From JBDSLU01 sp039916225 (GTDB lineage Bacteria > Acidobacteriota > Vicinamibacteria > Vicinamibacterales > Vicinamibacteraceae), in contig JBDSLU010000399.1 in NCBI GenBank assembly GCA_039916225.1, forward strand, positions 1 to 19,312: 19,312 nucleotides of DNA. Direction: 5' to 3'. The position numbers and the translations under genes are program-made. Each line of letters opens with the position of its first letter. The stretch's first letter is position 1. Under the pieces are notes generated by a model, which did no database searches, was not told the origin of the DNA, and saw only the letters and a program-made list of their open reading frames with translations. This document shows positions 10,092 through 19,312 of the stretch, in pieces.

Positions 10092-10168
10092 GGGCACCTC
10101 CTGAAATCGCTGGCTGGCGGGCGATGTGTCAGGGCAAGTGTGACGCCTTCATCGCCGTCGTGGTGTCC

Positions 10169-10184
10169 CGCCTTGTACAGGGCG
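10169..10184. promoter_or_regulatory. 16-bp near-palindrome, candidate operator
   Basis: CGCCTTGTACAGGGCG is symmetric about TGTACA, with only one mismatched base pair (position 5 against 12). It lies about 80 bases upstream of the leftward ABM gene and 230 bases upstream of kaiC. This is the size and symmetry expected for a dimeric regulator's site. No DNA-binding regulator is encoded in this locus, so the protein that would read it is unknown. Confidence 0.4.
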
Positions 10185-10270
10185 AAGCCCTCCGGCCGCC
10201 GGTCGCCAGATCCTCGCCTCGCTCGCGGTCCAGCGTTCGCATTTGGCGCTCGTCGCGGCGCCCCGCCCTG

Positions 10271-10384
10271 TGCCGAAACGCACAGTCGCACTATTTCAGA
10301 GAGCGTAGCCTGACGAAACGCATTGCAAGCGTGGCGCCCGCCGCAGCCGTGGCTGGTGCACCTTCGAACGCTGATGCCGAAACG
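10271..10384 (+). repeat. Three CGAAACG direct repeats upstream of kaiC
   Basis: TGCCGAAACG occurs identically at 10271-10280 and 10375-10384, and the variant TGACGAAACG lies at 10311-10320. All three are on the same strand in the kaiC leader or promoter region. They might be binding sites for a regulator. Chance similarity in a GC-rich context is possible. Confidence 0.4.
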
Positions 10385-10402
10385 GCGCGGCGCGGCGCGG
10401 CG
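10383..10402. repeat. (CGGCG)4 tandem repeat before the kaiC ribosome binding site
   Basis: Four perfect CGGCG pentamers end 3 bases before the AAGGA of the kaiC ribosome binding site. Such tracts can change in copy number by slippage and can form structure in the mRNA leader. Confidence 0.8.
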
Positions 10403-10417
10403 CACAAGGACATGCCA

Positions 10418-12175
10418 ATGACACCTCGTTTCAGGAAGAGCGCGCTCGCCAAGCAGTCCACCGGCATTCAAGGGTTCGACGAGATCACCGACGGCGGCCT
10501 GCCGCGCGCACGGACGACACTGGTGATGGGGGGGCCTGGCAGCGGAAAAACGGTGTTCGCGCTCCAGACGCTGGTCAACGGCGCGCGCGAGGCCAAGGAG
10601 GCGGGCATCCTGGTCGCGTTCGAGGAGAGCACGGCGCAGATCGTCGCCAACGCGGCACCGTTCGGCTGGAATCTGCCGGCGCTGATTGGGAAGAAGTTGT
10701 TCTTTCTCGATGCGCGGCTCTCCCCGGAGGTGGTCAGGTCCGGCGACTTCGACCTGATTGGCATGCTCACGCTCCTCGAGTCGAAGGCCACCGCGATGCG
10801 GGCCACGCGCATCGTCTTCGACGGCATCGACGTCCTGCTCACTCTGCTCGACGACCCCGCGGCCGAGCGCCGGGAGATCTATCGCATTCGCGACTGGCTG
10901 GCGCGGACCGGCCTGGCCGGCATCATCACCCAGAAGGTCGGAGGCAGCGAACCGGATCGCTACACCTTCCTCGAGTTCATGGTCGATTGTGTGGTGGTGC
11001 TCAAGCACCAGGTGCAGGAAGGGTCCGCCTTCCGCAATCTCCGGGTGATGAAGTACCGCGGCTCCGGCTTCATGGGCGACGAGTTTCCCATCTCGCTGAC
11101 GACAGAGGGCATGCGGCTCACCAACCGAGGCCCGACCGAGCTCAAATACGCCGTCACCGACGAACGGATCTCGACCGGCCTGCCGCGCCTCGATCACATG
11201 CTCGGGGGGGGATTTCACCGCGGCAGCAACGTCCTCATTTCAGGCGCCCCAGGCACCGCCAAGTCGACGCTGTCCGGTCTCTACGCGGCAGCCGCCTGCA
11301 AACGGGGCGAGCGCACCCTGTACATCAGCTTCGACGAGGGCTCGGCGCAGATCGTGCGCAATCTCCGATCGGTGAACATCCACCTCGCGCCGTACCTGAA
11401 GTCGGGCGTGCTCACCATGTATTCGACGCGGACCAGGGGCCCGAACGTCGAGGATCAGTTCAGCGCGTTGCGGACGCGGGTCCGGGAGTGCCGGCCGCGC
11501 TGCCTGGTGATCGACCCGCTGTCGGCGCTGTCGACCAAGCTGACGCACCTGGCCTCGGCCGATGCGGCGCAGCAGTTCCTGGATTTCCTCAAGGTCGAAG
11601 GCGTCACTGTCGTCAACACCTCGTTGATGGACGGCATCAGCACCGACGAGGCCACCGCCACCGGCATCTCGACCATCGCCGACACCTGGATTCACCTTTC
11701 GTATGTCGTCCACGACGGTGAGCGCAACCGCGCCCTGACCATCGTCAAGTCGCGCGGCACGGGCCATTCGAACCAGGTCCGGGAGCTGAAGCTGAGTGAC
11801 GAGGGGGTCGGCCTCACCGACGTCTTCATCGCCCAGGGCAAGGTGCTGATGGGCGTGGCCCGTTGGGAATGGGAGCAGGAGGAGCTCGCGGGGCTCAAGC
11901 GCACCAAGGTCGCCGCCGAGCTCAAGCGCCTCCAGCTTCACCTCGCCCAGGCCGAGGCGGCCGCGCGGCTGCAGGTCGTGCAGACCGAGATGGAAGCCCG
12001 CAGCGCCGAAATCGCCGTCCTGGCCGACGCCACCGGTTCGGCCTCGAAGCTGGTCAAGACCGACCGCGCGGTGCTGCGCAAGATGCGGCACGCGGACGAC
12101 GACGGGCGGGGGCTGTCGGCGCCGACCGGGTCGAGCGGCAGCGGTGCCAGGGATGGCCACCGCGGAGCCGCCTGA
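10418..12175 (+). CDS. kaiC: KaiC-type double RecA ATPase/kinase with C-terminal coiled coil
   Basis: This 585-residue protein has the full double-domain KaiC layout. CI carries Walker A GGPGSGKT (38-45) and a paired glutamate (69-70, in AFEESTAQIV). CII carries the P-loop GAPGTAKST (276-284) and FDEGSAQIV. The autophosphorylation dyad is conserved: GISTIADT places S418-T419 where cyanobacterial KaiC has S431-T432. After CII, residues 483-~555 form a charged heptad-like coiled coil (WEWEQEELAGLKRTKVAAEL onward), then a disordered tail. The short KaiA-binding tail of cyanobacterial KaiC is absent. A coiled-coil extension is known from Rhodobacter sphaeroides KaiC, which works as a KaiA-independent hourglass timer. 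The ATG at 10418 sits 7 bases after AAGGA. The ATG at 10412 is too close to it. kaiB follows after 1 base. It probably times or gates the adjoining kinase. Confidence 0.93.
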   Translation: MTPRFRKSALAKQSTGIQGFDEITDGGLPRARTTLVMGGPGSGKTVFALQTLVNGAREAKEAGILVAFEESTAQIVANAAPFGWNLPALIGKKLFFLDARLSPEVVRSGDFDLIGMLTLLESKATAMRATRIVFDGIDVLLTLLDDPAAERREIYRIRDWLARTGLAGIITQKVGGSEPDRYTFLEFMVDCVVVLKHQVQEGSAFRNLRVMKYRGSGFMGDEFPISLTTEGMRLTNRGPTELKYAVTDERISTGLPRLDHMLGGGFHRGSNVLISGAPGTAKSTLSGLYAAAACKRGERTLYISFDEGSAQIVRNLRSVNIHLAPYLKSGVLTMYSTRTRGPNVEDQFSALRTRVRECRPRCLVIDPLSALSTKLTHLASADAAQQFLDFLKVEGVTVVNTSLMDGISTDEATATGISTIADTWIHLSYVVHDGERNRALTIVKSRGTGHSNQVRELKLSDEGVGLTDVFIAQGKVLMGVARWEWEQEELAGLKRTKVAAELKRLQLHLAQAEAAARLQVVQTEMEARSAEIAVLADATGSASKLVKTDRAVLRKMRHADDDGRGLSAPTGSSGSGARDGHRGAA

Positions 12176-12176
12176 C

Positions 12177-12464
12177 ATGGCCCAGGTCCCCGCAAAGGGC
12201 GCCCGCCTGCGGTTGCGGCTCTACGTCGCGGGCCGCGCGCCGAACTCCGTCCGCGCCATCGCCAATGCCCGGGCGATCTGCGCCGCGCACTTCGCCGCCG
12301 GTCATGAGCTCGAGATCGTGGACCTGCTCGAGCACCCGACGCGCGGGCTGGAGGACGGCATCATCGTGACCCCGACGCTCCTCAGGCTCCAGCCGCTGCC
12401 GGCGCGTCGGGTCATCGGCAGCCTGAGCGATACTGGTCAGGTGCTCCTGGCCCTGTCCACCTGA
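12177..12464 (+). CDS. kaiB: KaiB clock protein
   Basis: KaiB binds phosphorylated KaiC CI after switching from its tetramer fold to a thioredoxin-like fold, and so sets phase or promotes dephosphorylation. This 95-residue copy has the standard N-terminal strand LRLRLYVAGRAPNSVRAIAN, the helix ARAICAAHF, LEIVDLLEHP, and the C-terminal half IIVTPTLLRLQPLPARRVIG with SLSDTGQVLLAL. It lacks the longer acidic C-terminal tail of cyanobacterial KaiB, as other non-cyanobacterial KaiBs do. The ATG at 12177 is one base after the kaiC stop and has GGAG 9 bases upstream. The ATG at 12153 would overlap kaiC and add residues with no family match. The next gene is a hybrid histidine kinase 13 bases downstream. 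Confidence 0.93.
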   Translation: MAQVPAKGARLRLRLYVAGRAPNSVRAIANARAICAAHFAAGHELEIVDLLEHPTRGLEDGIIVTPTLLRLQPLPARRVIGSLSDTGQVLLALST

Positions 12465-12477
12465 TCACATCGCGCCC

Positions 12478-14625
12478 ATGAAGTCCCCGCACCCGCCAAC
12501 GAGTGACGCCGCCGAGATCCAGCGCCTGACGGACCGGCTGACGGAGGCGGACGCGACCATCGAGGCCTTGCTCTCCGGACAGGTCGACGCCGTGATCGAC
12601 CGCCGCGACGGGAGGCCGGTGCTGCTGGCGGACGCCCAGGAGGCGCTTCGCAAGAGCGAGGAGCGTTACCGCTACATCCTCGAAACCAGCAACGAAGGCA
12701 TCTGGTGGGTCGACGGCGAACACAAGACCACCTTCATGAACCGCCGCATGGCGACGATGCTCGGCTGCGAAGCGGACATGGGCGTCGGCCGGACGCCGTT
12801 CGAGTTCCTCGACGACGAAGGGCGGCAGAACCTCGCCGCCTACTTCATCCGGCCGAGCTCGGAGCAGGTCGAGATGCGTTACGTCCGCTCCGATGGGACC
12901 TGCGTCTGGGGCCTGTTCGGAGCGACCCCGATCGTCGACCGCAGCGGCCGCTACGAGGGCTCGCTGGCCATGGTGATGGACATCACCGACCGCAAGCGGG
13001 CTGCCGAGGCGCTCGACACGATGTCGAGGGAGACCGCGCGCCGGGAGCGAATCCTCACGACCACGGTGTCCTTCATCAGCGACTTCGCCTACATCTTCGA
13101 CCGGGACGGCCGCTTCCTGTTCGTCAATCGGCCCCTGCTCGAGCTGTGGGGGATTCCACTGGAACAGGCGGTCGGCAAGAACTTCTTCGATCTGAAGTAT
13201 CCCGACGCGCTCGCCCTGCGCCTCCAGCAGGAGTTGCAGGAGGTATTCGACACCGGCAGGCGAGTCACCGGCGAGACGCCGTACACCAGTGCCACGGGCG
13301 TCGCCGGCGTCTACGAGTACATCTTCTCGCCGGCACTCGGCGCGGATGGTTCGGTCGAGTTCGTGGCCGGCTCGACGCGCGACATCACCGAGCGCAAGAG
13401 AGCCGAGTCCGAACTGCGCGCCGCCAAGGAGGCGGCAGATGCCGCCAACCGGGCCAAGAGTGCCTTCCTGGCCAACATGAGCCACGAAATCCGGACGCCG
13501 ATGAACGGCATCATGGGGATGACCGACCTGGTGCTCGACAGCGACCTCGACGCCGAACAGCGGGAGAGTCTCGAGATCGTCAAGTCGTCCGCCGAGGCCC
13601 TGCTGACGGTGATCAACGACATCCTGGACTTCTCGCGGATCGAAGCCGGCCGGCTGGAGCTCGATCCCATCCCGTTCGACCCTCGCGGCGTGCTCAGGGA
13701 CACGGCCAACGCGTTCGCGCTGGCGGCCCGCCAGAAGGGCGTGGCGCTGCGGGTCGAGGTTGACGCGAAGGTGCCGCCGACGTTGATTGGGGACCCCGGC
13801 CGCTTGCGCCAGATACTAGTGAACCTCCTCGGCAATGCCCTCAAGTTCACCGCGGCGGGGGCGGTTCGGCTCGAGGTCACGACGGAGGGGACATCGGCTG
13901 CCGGCGCGACGCTCCACTTTTCGGTCAGCGACACGGGCATCGGCATCCCGAAGGATCGTCAGGAGAGCGTGTTCAAGGCCTTCACCCAGGCCGACGGATC
14001 GATGACCCGCCACTATGGCGGCACCGGACTCGGCCTGACCATCGCCGCGCAGCTGGTCGGGCTGATGGGCGGCCGCATCTGGCTGGAGAGCGAAGTGGGC
14101 AAGGGGAGCGCCTTCCACTTCACGGCGCTCTTCGGAGTCTTGGATGCGACGCTGGCTCCAGCCACGGCGAGCGACGCGGTCGATCTGGCCGGAGTGACCG
14201 TTCTCATCGTCGACGACGATGCTCCCAGCCGCCGCCTGTTCGAAGACATGATCCTCGGCTGGCAGATGCTGCCCACCATCGTCGAGAGCGTGCCGGCGGC
14301 GCTCGCGGCGCTGCGCCGGGCGCACGAGGCGGGCACGCCGTTCAAGCTCGTGCTGTCCGACGTCAAGCTGCCCGACGCGGATGGATTCGCTCTGGCGGCA
14401 GCGATCCGCTGCGTCCCGGTGATTGCCGAAGCCACGCCTCTCCTGCTGATCACGGCCGGCTTCTGCGACCCGCTCAAGTGCCGTGACCTGGGCGTGGCCG
14501 GCTCCCTCACCAAACCGGTGACGCGGTCGGACCTGCACGCGGCGATCGCGCGGGCGCTGGCCGCTCCCTCCGCCAAGCCTGTGCCGCCCCCGATCGACAC
14601 GCCCCCCGTCGTGCCGGCGCGCTAG
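12478..14625 (+). CDS. PAS-PAS hybrid histidine kinase with receiver, kaiBC operon
   Basis: This 715-residue soluble hybrid kinase is the third gene of the kaiCB operon. Residues 10-60 form a coiled helix (RLTDRLTEADATIEALLSGQ). The first PAS is at ~61-178, ending in MDITDRKRA. The second PAS is at ~190-308, ending in RDITERKRA. The dimerisation domain has SHEIRTPMNGIMGM with phosphoacceptor H336. The ATPase domain has NLLGNALKFT (449-458), DTGIGIP (485-491) and GGTGLGLTIA (514-523). The receiver at ~573-692 is complete: VDDD (578-581), phosphoacceptor D628 in LSDVKLPDADG, T659 and K679 in LTKP. No DNA-binding output is attached, so it needs a further partner. KaiBC next to a histidine kinase is a recurring arrangement in non-cyanobacteria, and this kinase is the likely reader of KaiC state, or an input to it. 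No clear ribosome binding site is visible. Confidence 0.93.
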   Translation: MKSPHPPTSDAAEIQRLTDRLTEADATIEALLSGQVDAVIDRRDGRPVLLADAQEALRKSEERYRYILETSNEGIWWVDGEHKTTFMNRRMATMLGCEADMGVGRTPFEFLDDEGRQNLAAYFIRPSSEQVEMRYVRSDGTCVWGLFGATPIVDRSGRYEGSLAMVMDITDRKRAAEALDTMSRETARRERILTTTVSFISDFAYIFDRDGRFLFVNRPLLELWGIPLEQAVGKNFFDLKYPDALALRLQQELQEVFDTGRRVTGETPYTSATGVAGVYEYIFSPALGADGSVEFVAGSTRDITERKRAESELRAAKEAADAANRAKSAFLANMSHEIRTPMNGIMGMTDLVLDSDLDAEQRESLEIVKSSAEALLTVINDILDFSRIEAGRLELDPIPFDPRGVLRDTANAFALAARQKGVALRVEVDAKVPPTLIGDPGRLRQILVNLLGNALKFTAAGAVRLEVTTEGTSAAGATLHFSVSDTGIGIPKDRQESVFKAFTQADGSMTRHYGGTGLGLTIAAQLVGLMGGRIWLESEVGKGSAFHFTALFGVLDATLAPATASDAVDLAGVTVLIVDDDAPSRRLFEDMILGWQMLPTIVESVPAALAALRRAHEAGTPFKLVLSDVKLPDADGFALAAAIRCVPVIAEATPLLLITAGFCDPLKCRDLGVAGSLTKPVTRSDLHAAIARALAAPSAKPVPPPIDTPPVVPAR

Positions 14626-14626
14626 C

Positions 14627-16875
<2,249 letters not shown>

Positions 16876-16879
<4 letters not shown>

Positions 16880-17337
16880 GCGTTCCTCCCGGCGGCGGCG
16901 GACTTGATGGCGGCGCGGATGCGCTGGTAGGTGCCGCACCGGCACAGATTGCCGGCCATGTGGGCATCGATGTCCGCGTCGCTCGGCCGCGGCGTCGACG
17001 CCAGCAGCGCGGCGGCCTGCATGATCTGGCCGCTCTGGCAGTAGCCGCACTGCGGCACGTTGTGCGCCTTCCACGCCGTCTGCAGCGGATGCTCGTGCCC
17101 CGCCGCGGCGAGGCCCTCGATGGTCGTGACCGTCTGGCCGTCGAGCACGCGCATCGGCGTCTGGCAGCTCCGCGTGGCCTGCCCGCCGACGTGCACCGTG
17201 CACGCCCCGCAGAGGCCCAGACCGCAGCCGTACTTGGTCCCGGTCAGCTCCAGCCGGTCGCGCAGGACCCAGAGCAGGGGCATGTCCGGATCGCCGTCGA
17301 AGGTGCGGCGTTCCCCGTTGAGAGTGAGTGTAATCAC
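16876..17337 (-). CDS. iorA: 2Fe-2S subunit of IorAB-type oxidoreductase
   Basis: This is the small electron-transfer subunit partnering the molybdopterin subunit. It has 153 residues, the family norm. The plant-type 2Fe-2S cluster ligands are C38, C43, C46 and C58 (YGCGLGLCGACTVHV ... SCQT). The second cluster ligands are C97, C100, C132 and C134 (QCGYCQSGQ ... NLCRCGTY). All eight cysteines are present, so it looks functional. The GTG at 17337 is chosen because the family begins with this first beta strand (ITLTLNGERR) and AGAGGA lies 7 bases upstream. The open frame extends to 17418, but the added residues are unlike the family. It has no signal of its own and would be carried out by the Tat-tagged partner. 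It is divergent from the amidohydrolase gene. Confidence 0.93.
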
Positions 17338-17430
17338 GGCTGCGTCCTCTGCCCGCCAGGGGCACGACCGGGCGGTCTGGGACAATCTAGTCCGAAATGC
17401 GGCCGGCGTGGCGGCCATCGACAGCCTCTG

Positions 17431-17439
17431 TGCTATAAC
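17431..17439 (+). promoter_or_regulatory. Possible extended -10 promoter for the amidohydrolase gene
   Basis: TGCTATAAC fits an extended -10 element (TGN then TATAAC) 39 bases upstream of the TTG start. Transcription would begin near 17446 and leave a short leader containing the AGGAG at 17466-17470. No good -35 is seen at normal spacing. It lies in the 140-base divergent gap with iorA. Confidence 0.4.
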
Positions 17440-17477
17440 ACGCGGCCATCCCGGCCCGACTTGTCAGGAGAGCCCCC

Positions 17478-18797
17478 TTGCCGATCCGCCTGCACCATCT
17501 GTCGCTCGCCGCGTTCGCGGTCGTCGCCGCCTCGTGGACCACGCCGGCGGCGGCGCAGCCGCCTTACACCATCCTCATCAAGGGTGGCCACGTCATCGAC
17601 CCCAAGAACAACCGCGACGGGGTGATGGACGTCGCCATCGCGGACGGCAAGATCGCCGAGGTCGCCGCCTCGATCGACGCGGCCAAGGCCAGTCGCATCG
17701 TCGATGCCGCGGGCTTGTACGTGGTGCCGGGGCTCATCGATCTGCACGCCCACGTCTTCCACGGCACCGAGCCAGACGCCTACCTGAGCAACGGGCTGAC
17801 GGCGGTCCTGCCCGACAGCCATTCCTTCCGCAGCGGCCAGACGACCATGGTCGACGTCGGCGGGGCCGGCTGGCGCAACTTCGGCCAGTTCAAGACCAAC
17901 ATCATCGACACGTCGAAGACGCGCGTCCTCTCTTTCATCAACATCGTCGGGTCGGGGATGAAGGGTGGGCCGGCCGAGCAGGACCTGAACGACATGGACG
18001 CCCGGCTGACGGCGATGCGCATCCTCCAGCACAAGGGCCTGATCGTCGGCATCAAAGTGGCCCACTACAACGGCGGCGACTGGAACCCCGTCGACCGCGC
18101 CGTCGAGGCCGGGACGGACGCCGAGGTGCCGGTGATGGTCGACTTCGGCGGACACTTCCCGCCGCTGTCGCTCGACGACCTCCTCAATAAACATTTGCGT
18201 CCGGGCGACATCCTCACCCACATGTACGGGCACGTGCGGGGGCGCCATCCAATCGTCAACGAGCAGGGACAGGTCGAACCCTACGTCATCGCCGCCCGCA
18301 AGCGTGGCGTGATCTTCGACGTCGGCCACGGCGGCGGCAGCTTCCTGTGGCGGCAGGCCGTGCCGGCCACCAAGCAGGGGTTCTTTCCGGACGTCATCAG
18401 CACCGACCTGCACACCGGCAGTGAGAACAACGGGATGAAGGACATCCTCAATACGATGTCCAAGATCATGAACCTCGGCATGCCGCTGAAGGACGTGATC
18501 ACGGCCAACACCGCCAAGGCCGCCTCCATCATCAAGCGCGACGACCTTGGACACCTCGCCGTCGGCACCGAGGCCGACGTGGCGGTGCTGGCGGTGCGCA
18601 AGGGCGACTTCGGCTTCCTCGACTCTTCAGGCGGCCGCATGAAGGGCACGCAGAAACTCGAATGCGAGGTCACCATCCGCGCCGGCCAGGTGGTCTGGGA
18701 TCTGAACGGTCGCGCCGCACCGGACTGGTCGACGATGCCGGTGATCCCGCAGGGCAGCAGCGCGCTGCCACCGCGCCGGGGCGCGCCGCAGAAGTGA
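17478..18797 (+). CDS. Secreted amidohydrolase/deacetylase-type metallohydrolase
   Basis: This 439-residue protein belongs to the amidohydrolase superfamily, of the deacetylase/dihydroorotase-like type. Residues 1-26 are a signal peptide (LAAFAVVAASWTTPAAAQ). A beta-sandwich strand follows (YTILIKGGHVIDP). Metal ligands are visible: H90-x-H92 (GLIDLHAH), K193 in GIKVAHYN as the likely carboxylated bridging lysine, a histidine among H226/H248/H252 (DFGGHF, LTHMYGH) and D310 (STDLHTG). This set supports a two-metal site. The substrate, an N-acyl compound or a cyclic amide, cannot be named. The start is TTG at 17478, supported by AGGAG with a 7-base spacer and by the intact signal peptide. A secreted RidA-family gene begins 10 bases downstream, so the two probably form an operon and act on the same exported substrate class. 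Confidence 0.88.
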   Translation: MPIRLHHLSLAAFAVVAASWTTPAAAQPPYTILIKGGHVIDPKNNRDGVMDVAIADGKIAEVAASIDAAKASRIVDAAGLYVVPGLIDLHAHVFHGTEPDAYLSNGLTAVLPDSHSFRSGQTTMVDVGGAGWRNFGQFKTNIIDTSKTRVLSFINIVGSGMKGGPAEQDLNDMDARLTAMRILQHKGLIVGIKVAHYNGGDWNPVDRAVEAGTDAEVPVMVDFGGHFPPLSLDDLLNKHLRPGDILTHMYGHVRGRHPIVNEQGQVEPYVIAARKRGVIFDVGHGGGSFLWRQAVPATKQGFFPDVISTDLHTGSENNGMKDILNTMSKIMNLGMPLKDVITANTAKAASIIKRDDLGHLAVGTEADVAVLAVRKGDFGFLDSSGGRMKGTQKLECEVTIRAGQVVWDLNGRAAPDWSTMPVIPQGSSALPPRRGAPQK

Positions 18798-18807
18798 CGG
18801 GGCCGAC

Positions 18808-19312
18808 ATGACTGCTCAGACCACGGCGTCGCTGGCGGCCGGTCTCAGCGTGATGCTGGCGTGCGCGACGCCGGTCTCCGCCCAGCGTCGCGTGATTCGG
18901 CCGGAAGGCGCGCCGGCCGATCGCCCGTACTCGCCTGGCGTGCTGGTTGGCCAGACGCTCTACATTTCCGGGCAACTCGGCCTGCCCGGGACGGGTGCCA
19001 CGCCCGCCACGATGGACGCGCAGGCGCGCCAGGCGCTCGACGGCGTCGGCGCCGTCCTGAAGGCCGCCGGGCTGGGCTACGAGCACCTCGTGAAGTGCCA
19101 TGTCTACCTGGCCAACATGGACGACTACGCGGCCATGAACGCCGTCTACGGGTCGTACTTCACCGATCGCGTGCCGGCTCGGACGACCGTGCAGGCCGTC
19201 GCCCTGCCGGCCGGCGCCGGCATCCAGGTCACCTGCGTCGCCTACGCGGACCTCACGCGGATCTCGGTGGTGCGCCCGCCGGCTGGATCGCTGCCGGCGC
19301 CGCTCGGTCCGT
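18808..19312 (+). CDS. Secreted RidA-family protein (3' partial, probable tandem repeat)
   Basis: The frame from ATG 18808 stays open to the window end (168 codons). Residues 1-26 are a signal peptide (SLAAGLSVMLACATPVSAQ). Residues ~28-150 make a RidA/YjgF fold: RPEGAPADRPYSPGVLVG, TLYISGQLGL, LVKCHVYLANMDDYAAMN, and RTTVQAVALPAGAGIQVTC with the conserved arginine. RidA proteins hydrolyse reactive enamine/imine intermediates, though many periplasmic homologues have no known role. The last residues, VVRPPAGSLPAPLGP, repeat the beginning of the domain (VIRPEGAPADRPYSPG), so a second RidA domain probably follows outside the window. The gene lies 10 bases after the secreted metallohydrolase, probably in one operon. 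Confidence 0.85.
   Translation, partial: MTAQTTASLAAGLSVMLACATPVSAQRRVIRPEGAPADRPYSPGVLVGQTLYISGQLGLPGTGATPATMDAQARQALDGVGAVLKAAGLGYEHLVKCHVYLANMDDYAAMNAVYGSYFTDRVPARTTVQAVALPAGAGIQVTCVAYADLTRISVVRPPAGSLPAPLGP

Larger units (their letters stand above)
10092..10417. promoter_or_regulatory. Divergent control region between photosensor and kaiBC operons
   Basis: This 326-base stretch separates two divergent operons and must carry both promoters. The kaiC frame remains open back to 10124, but its translation shows no recognisable domain and a ribosome binding site (AAGGA, 10406-10410) supports the start at 10418. The region holds a 16-bp near-palindrome (10169-10184), three CGAAACG direct repeats (10274, 10314, 10378) and a (CGGCG)4 tract just before the kaiC ribosome binding site. 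I see no convincing -35/-10 pair in either direction. Confidence 0.6.

Noticed and set aside
10171..10182. Reading the TGTACA palindrome as a CarH-type operator
   Set aside because: The B12 protein has no DNA-binding domain, and I cannot confirm a match to a CarH consensus, so only a generic palindrome is reported.
10124..10417. N-terminal extension of kaiC to the ATG at 10124
   Set aside because: The added 98 residues are arginine/serine-rich without a match to KaiC, while AAGGA is well placed for the ATG at 10418.
9839..11218. 459-codon - strand open frame across the intergenic region and the 5' half of kaiC
   Set aside because: It spans three real features and lacks domains; most of it is antisense to kaiC.
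16880..17365. N-terminal extension of iorB to 17365
   Set aside because: That stretch is the iorA gene in another frame. The GTG at 16879 gives a Tat signal and a GTGA overlap with iorA.

Overview
The window is about 19.3 kb of very GC-rich bacterial DNA that is almost fully coding. Three things suggest a soil-type Acidobacteriota, perhaps the Vicinamibacteria: membrane-anchored Ser/Thr kinases with TPR or PD40 propeller domains, ECF sigma factors of the Sigma70_ECF (PF07638) type beside those kinases, and an isoquinoline-oxidoreductase-type molybdenum enzyme. This placement is an inference from gene content. There is no rRNA, tRNA or taxonomic marker in the window.

Region 1 (1-7283) is a signalling block. 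It starts inside a TPR Ser/Thr kinase, followed by an ECF sigma factor, a small secreted orphan protein with two cysteines, a second ECF sigma factor on the opposite strand, and a divergent 966-residue kinase with one membrane segment and a C-terminal PD40 propeller. A hairpin lies between the convergent secreted-protein and sigma genes. A short 5' fragment of a secreted alpha/beta-hydrolase-like gene (7331-7549) closes the block and looks like the scar of a rearrangement.

Region 2 (7530-14625) is the most interesting part. Two divergent operons share a 326-bp control region (10092-10417). The leftward operon encodes an ABM-fold small protein, a cobalamin-binding protein with a DxHxxG B12 site plus the Wx9EH motif known from the light sensors CarH and AerR, and a soluble histidine kinase whose start overlaps the B12 gene. 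The rightward operon encodes a double-domain KaiC with a long C-terminal coiled coil, KaiB, and a PAS-PAS hybrid histidine kinase with an intact receiver. No kaiA is present. Together they look like a KaiA-independent KaiBC timer with a B12-based light-sensing two-component module beside it. The link between the two halves is inferred from the gene arrangement.

Region 3 (14627-19312) is catabolic. A leftward iorA-iorB pair (2Fe-2S subunit and Tat-exported molybdopterin subunit, coupled by a GTGA overlap) is divergent from a secreted amidohydrolase/deacetylase-type metallohydrolase. A secreted RidA-family protein follows and runs off the end of the window, apparently as it enters a second RidA repeat. 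The hybrid kinase and iorB converge with a single base between their stop codons.
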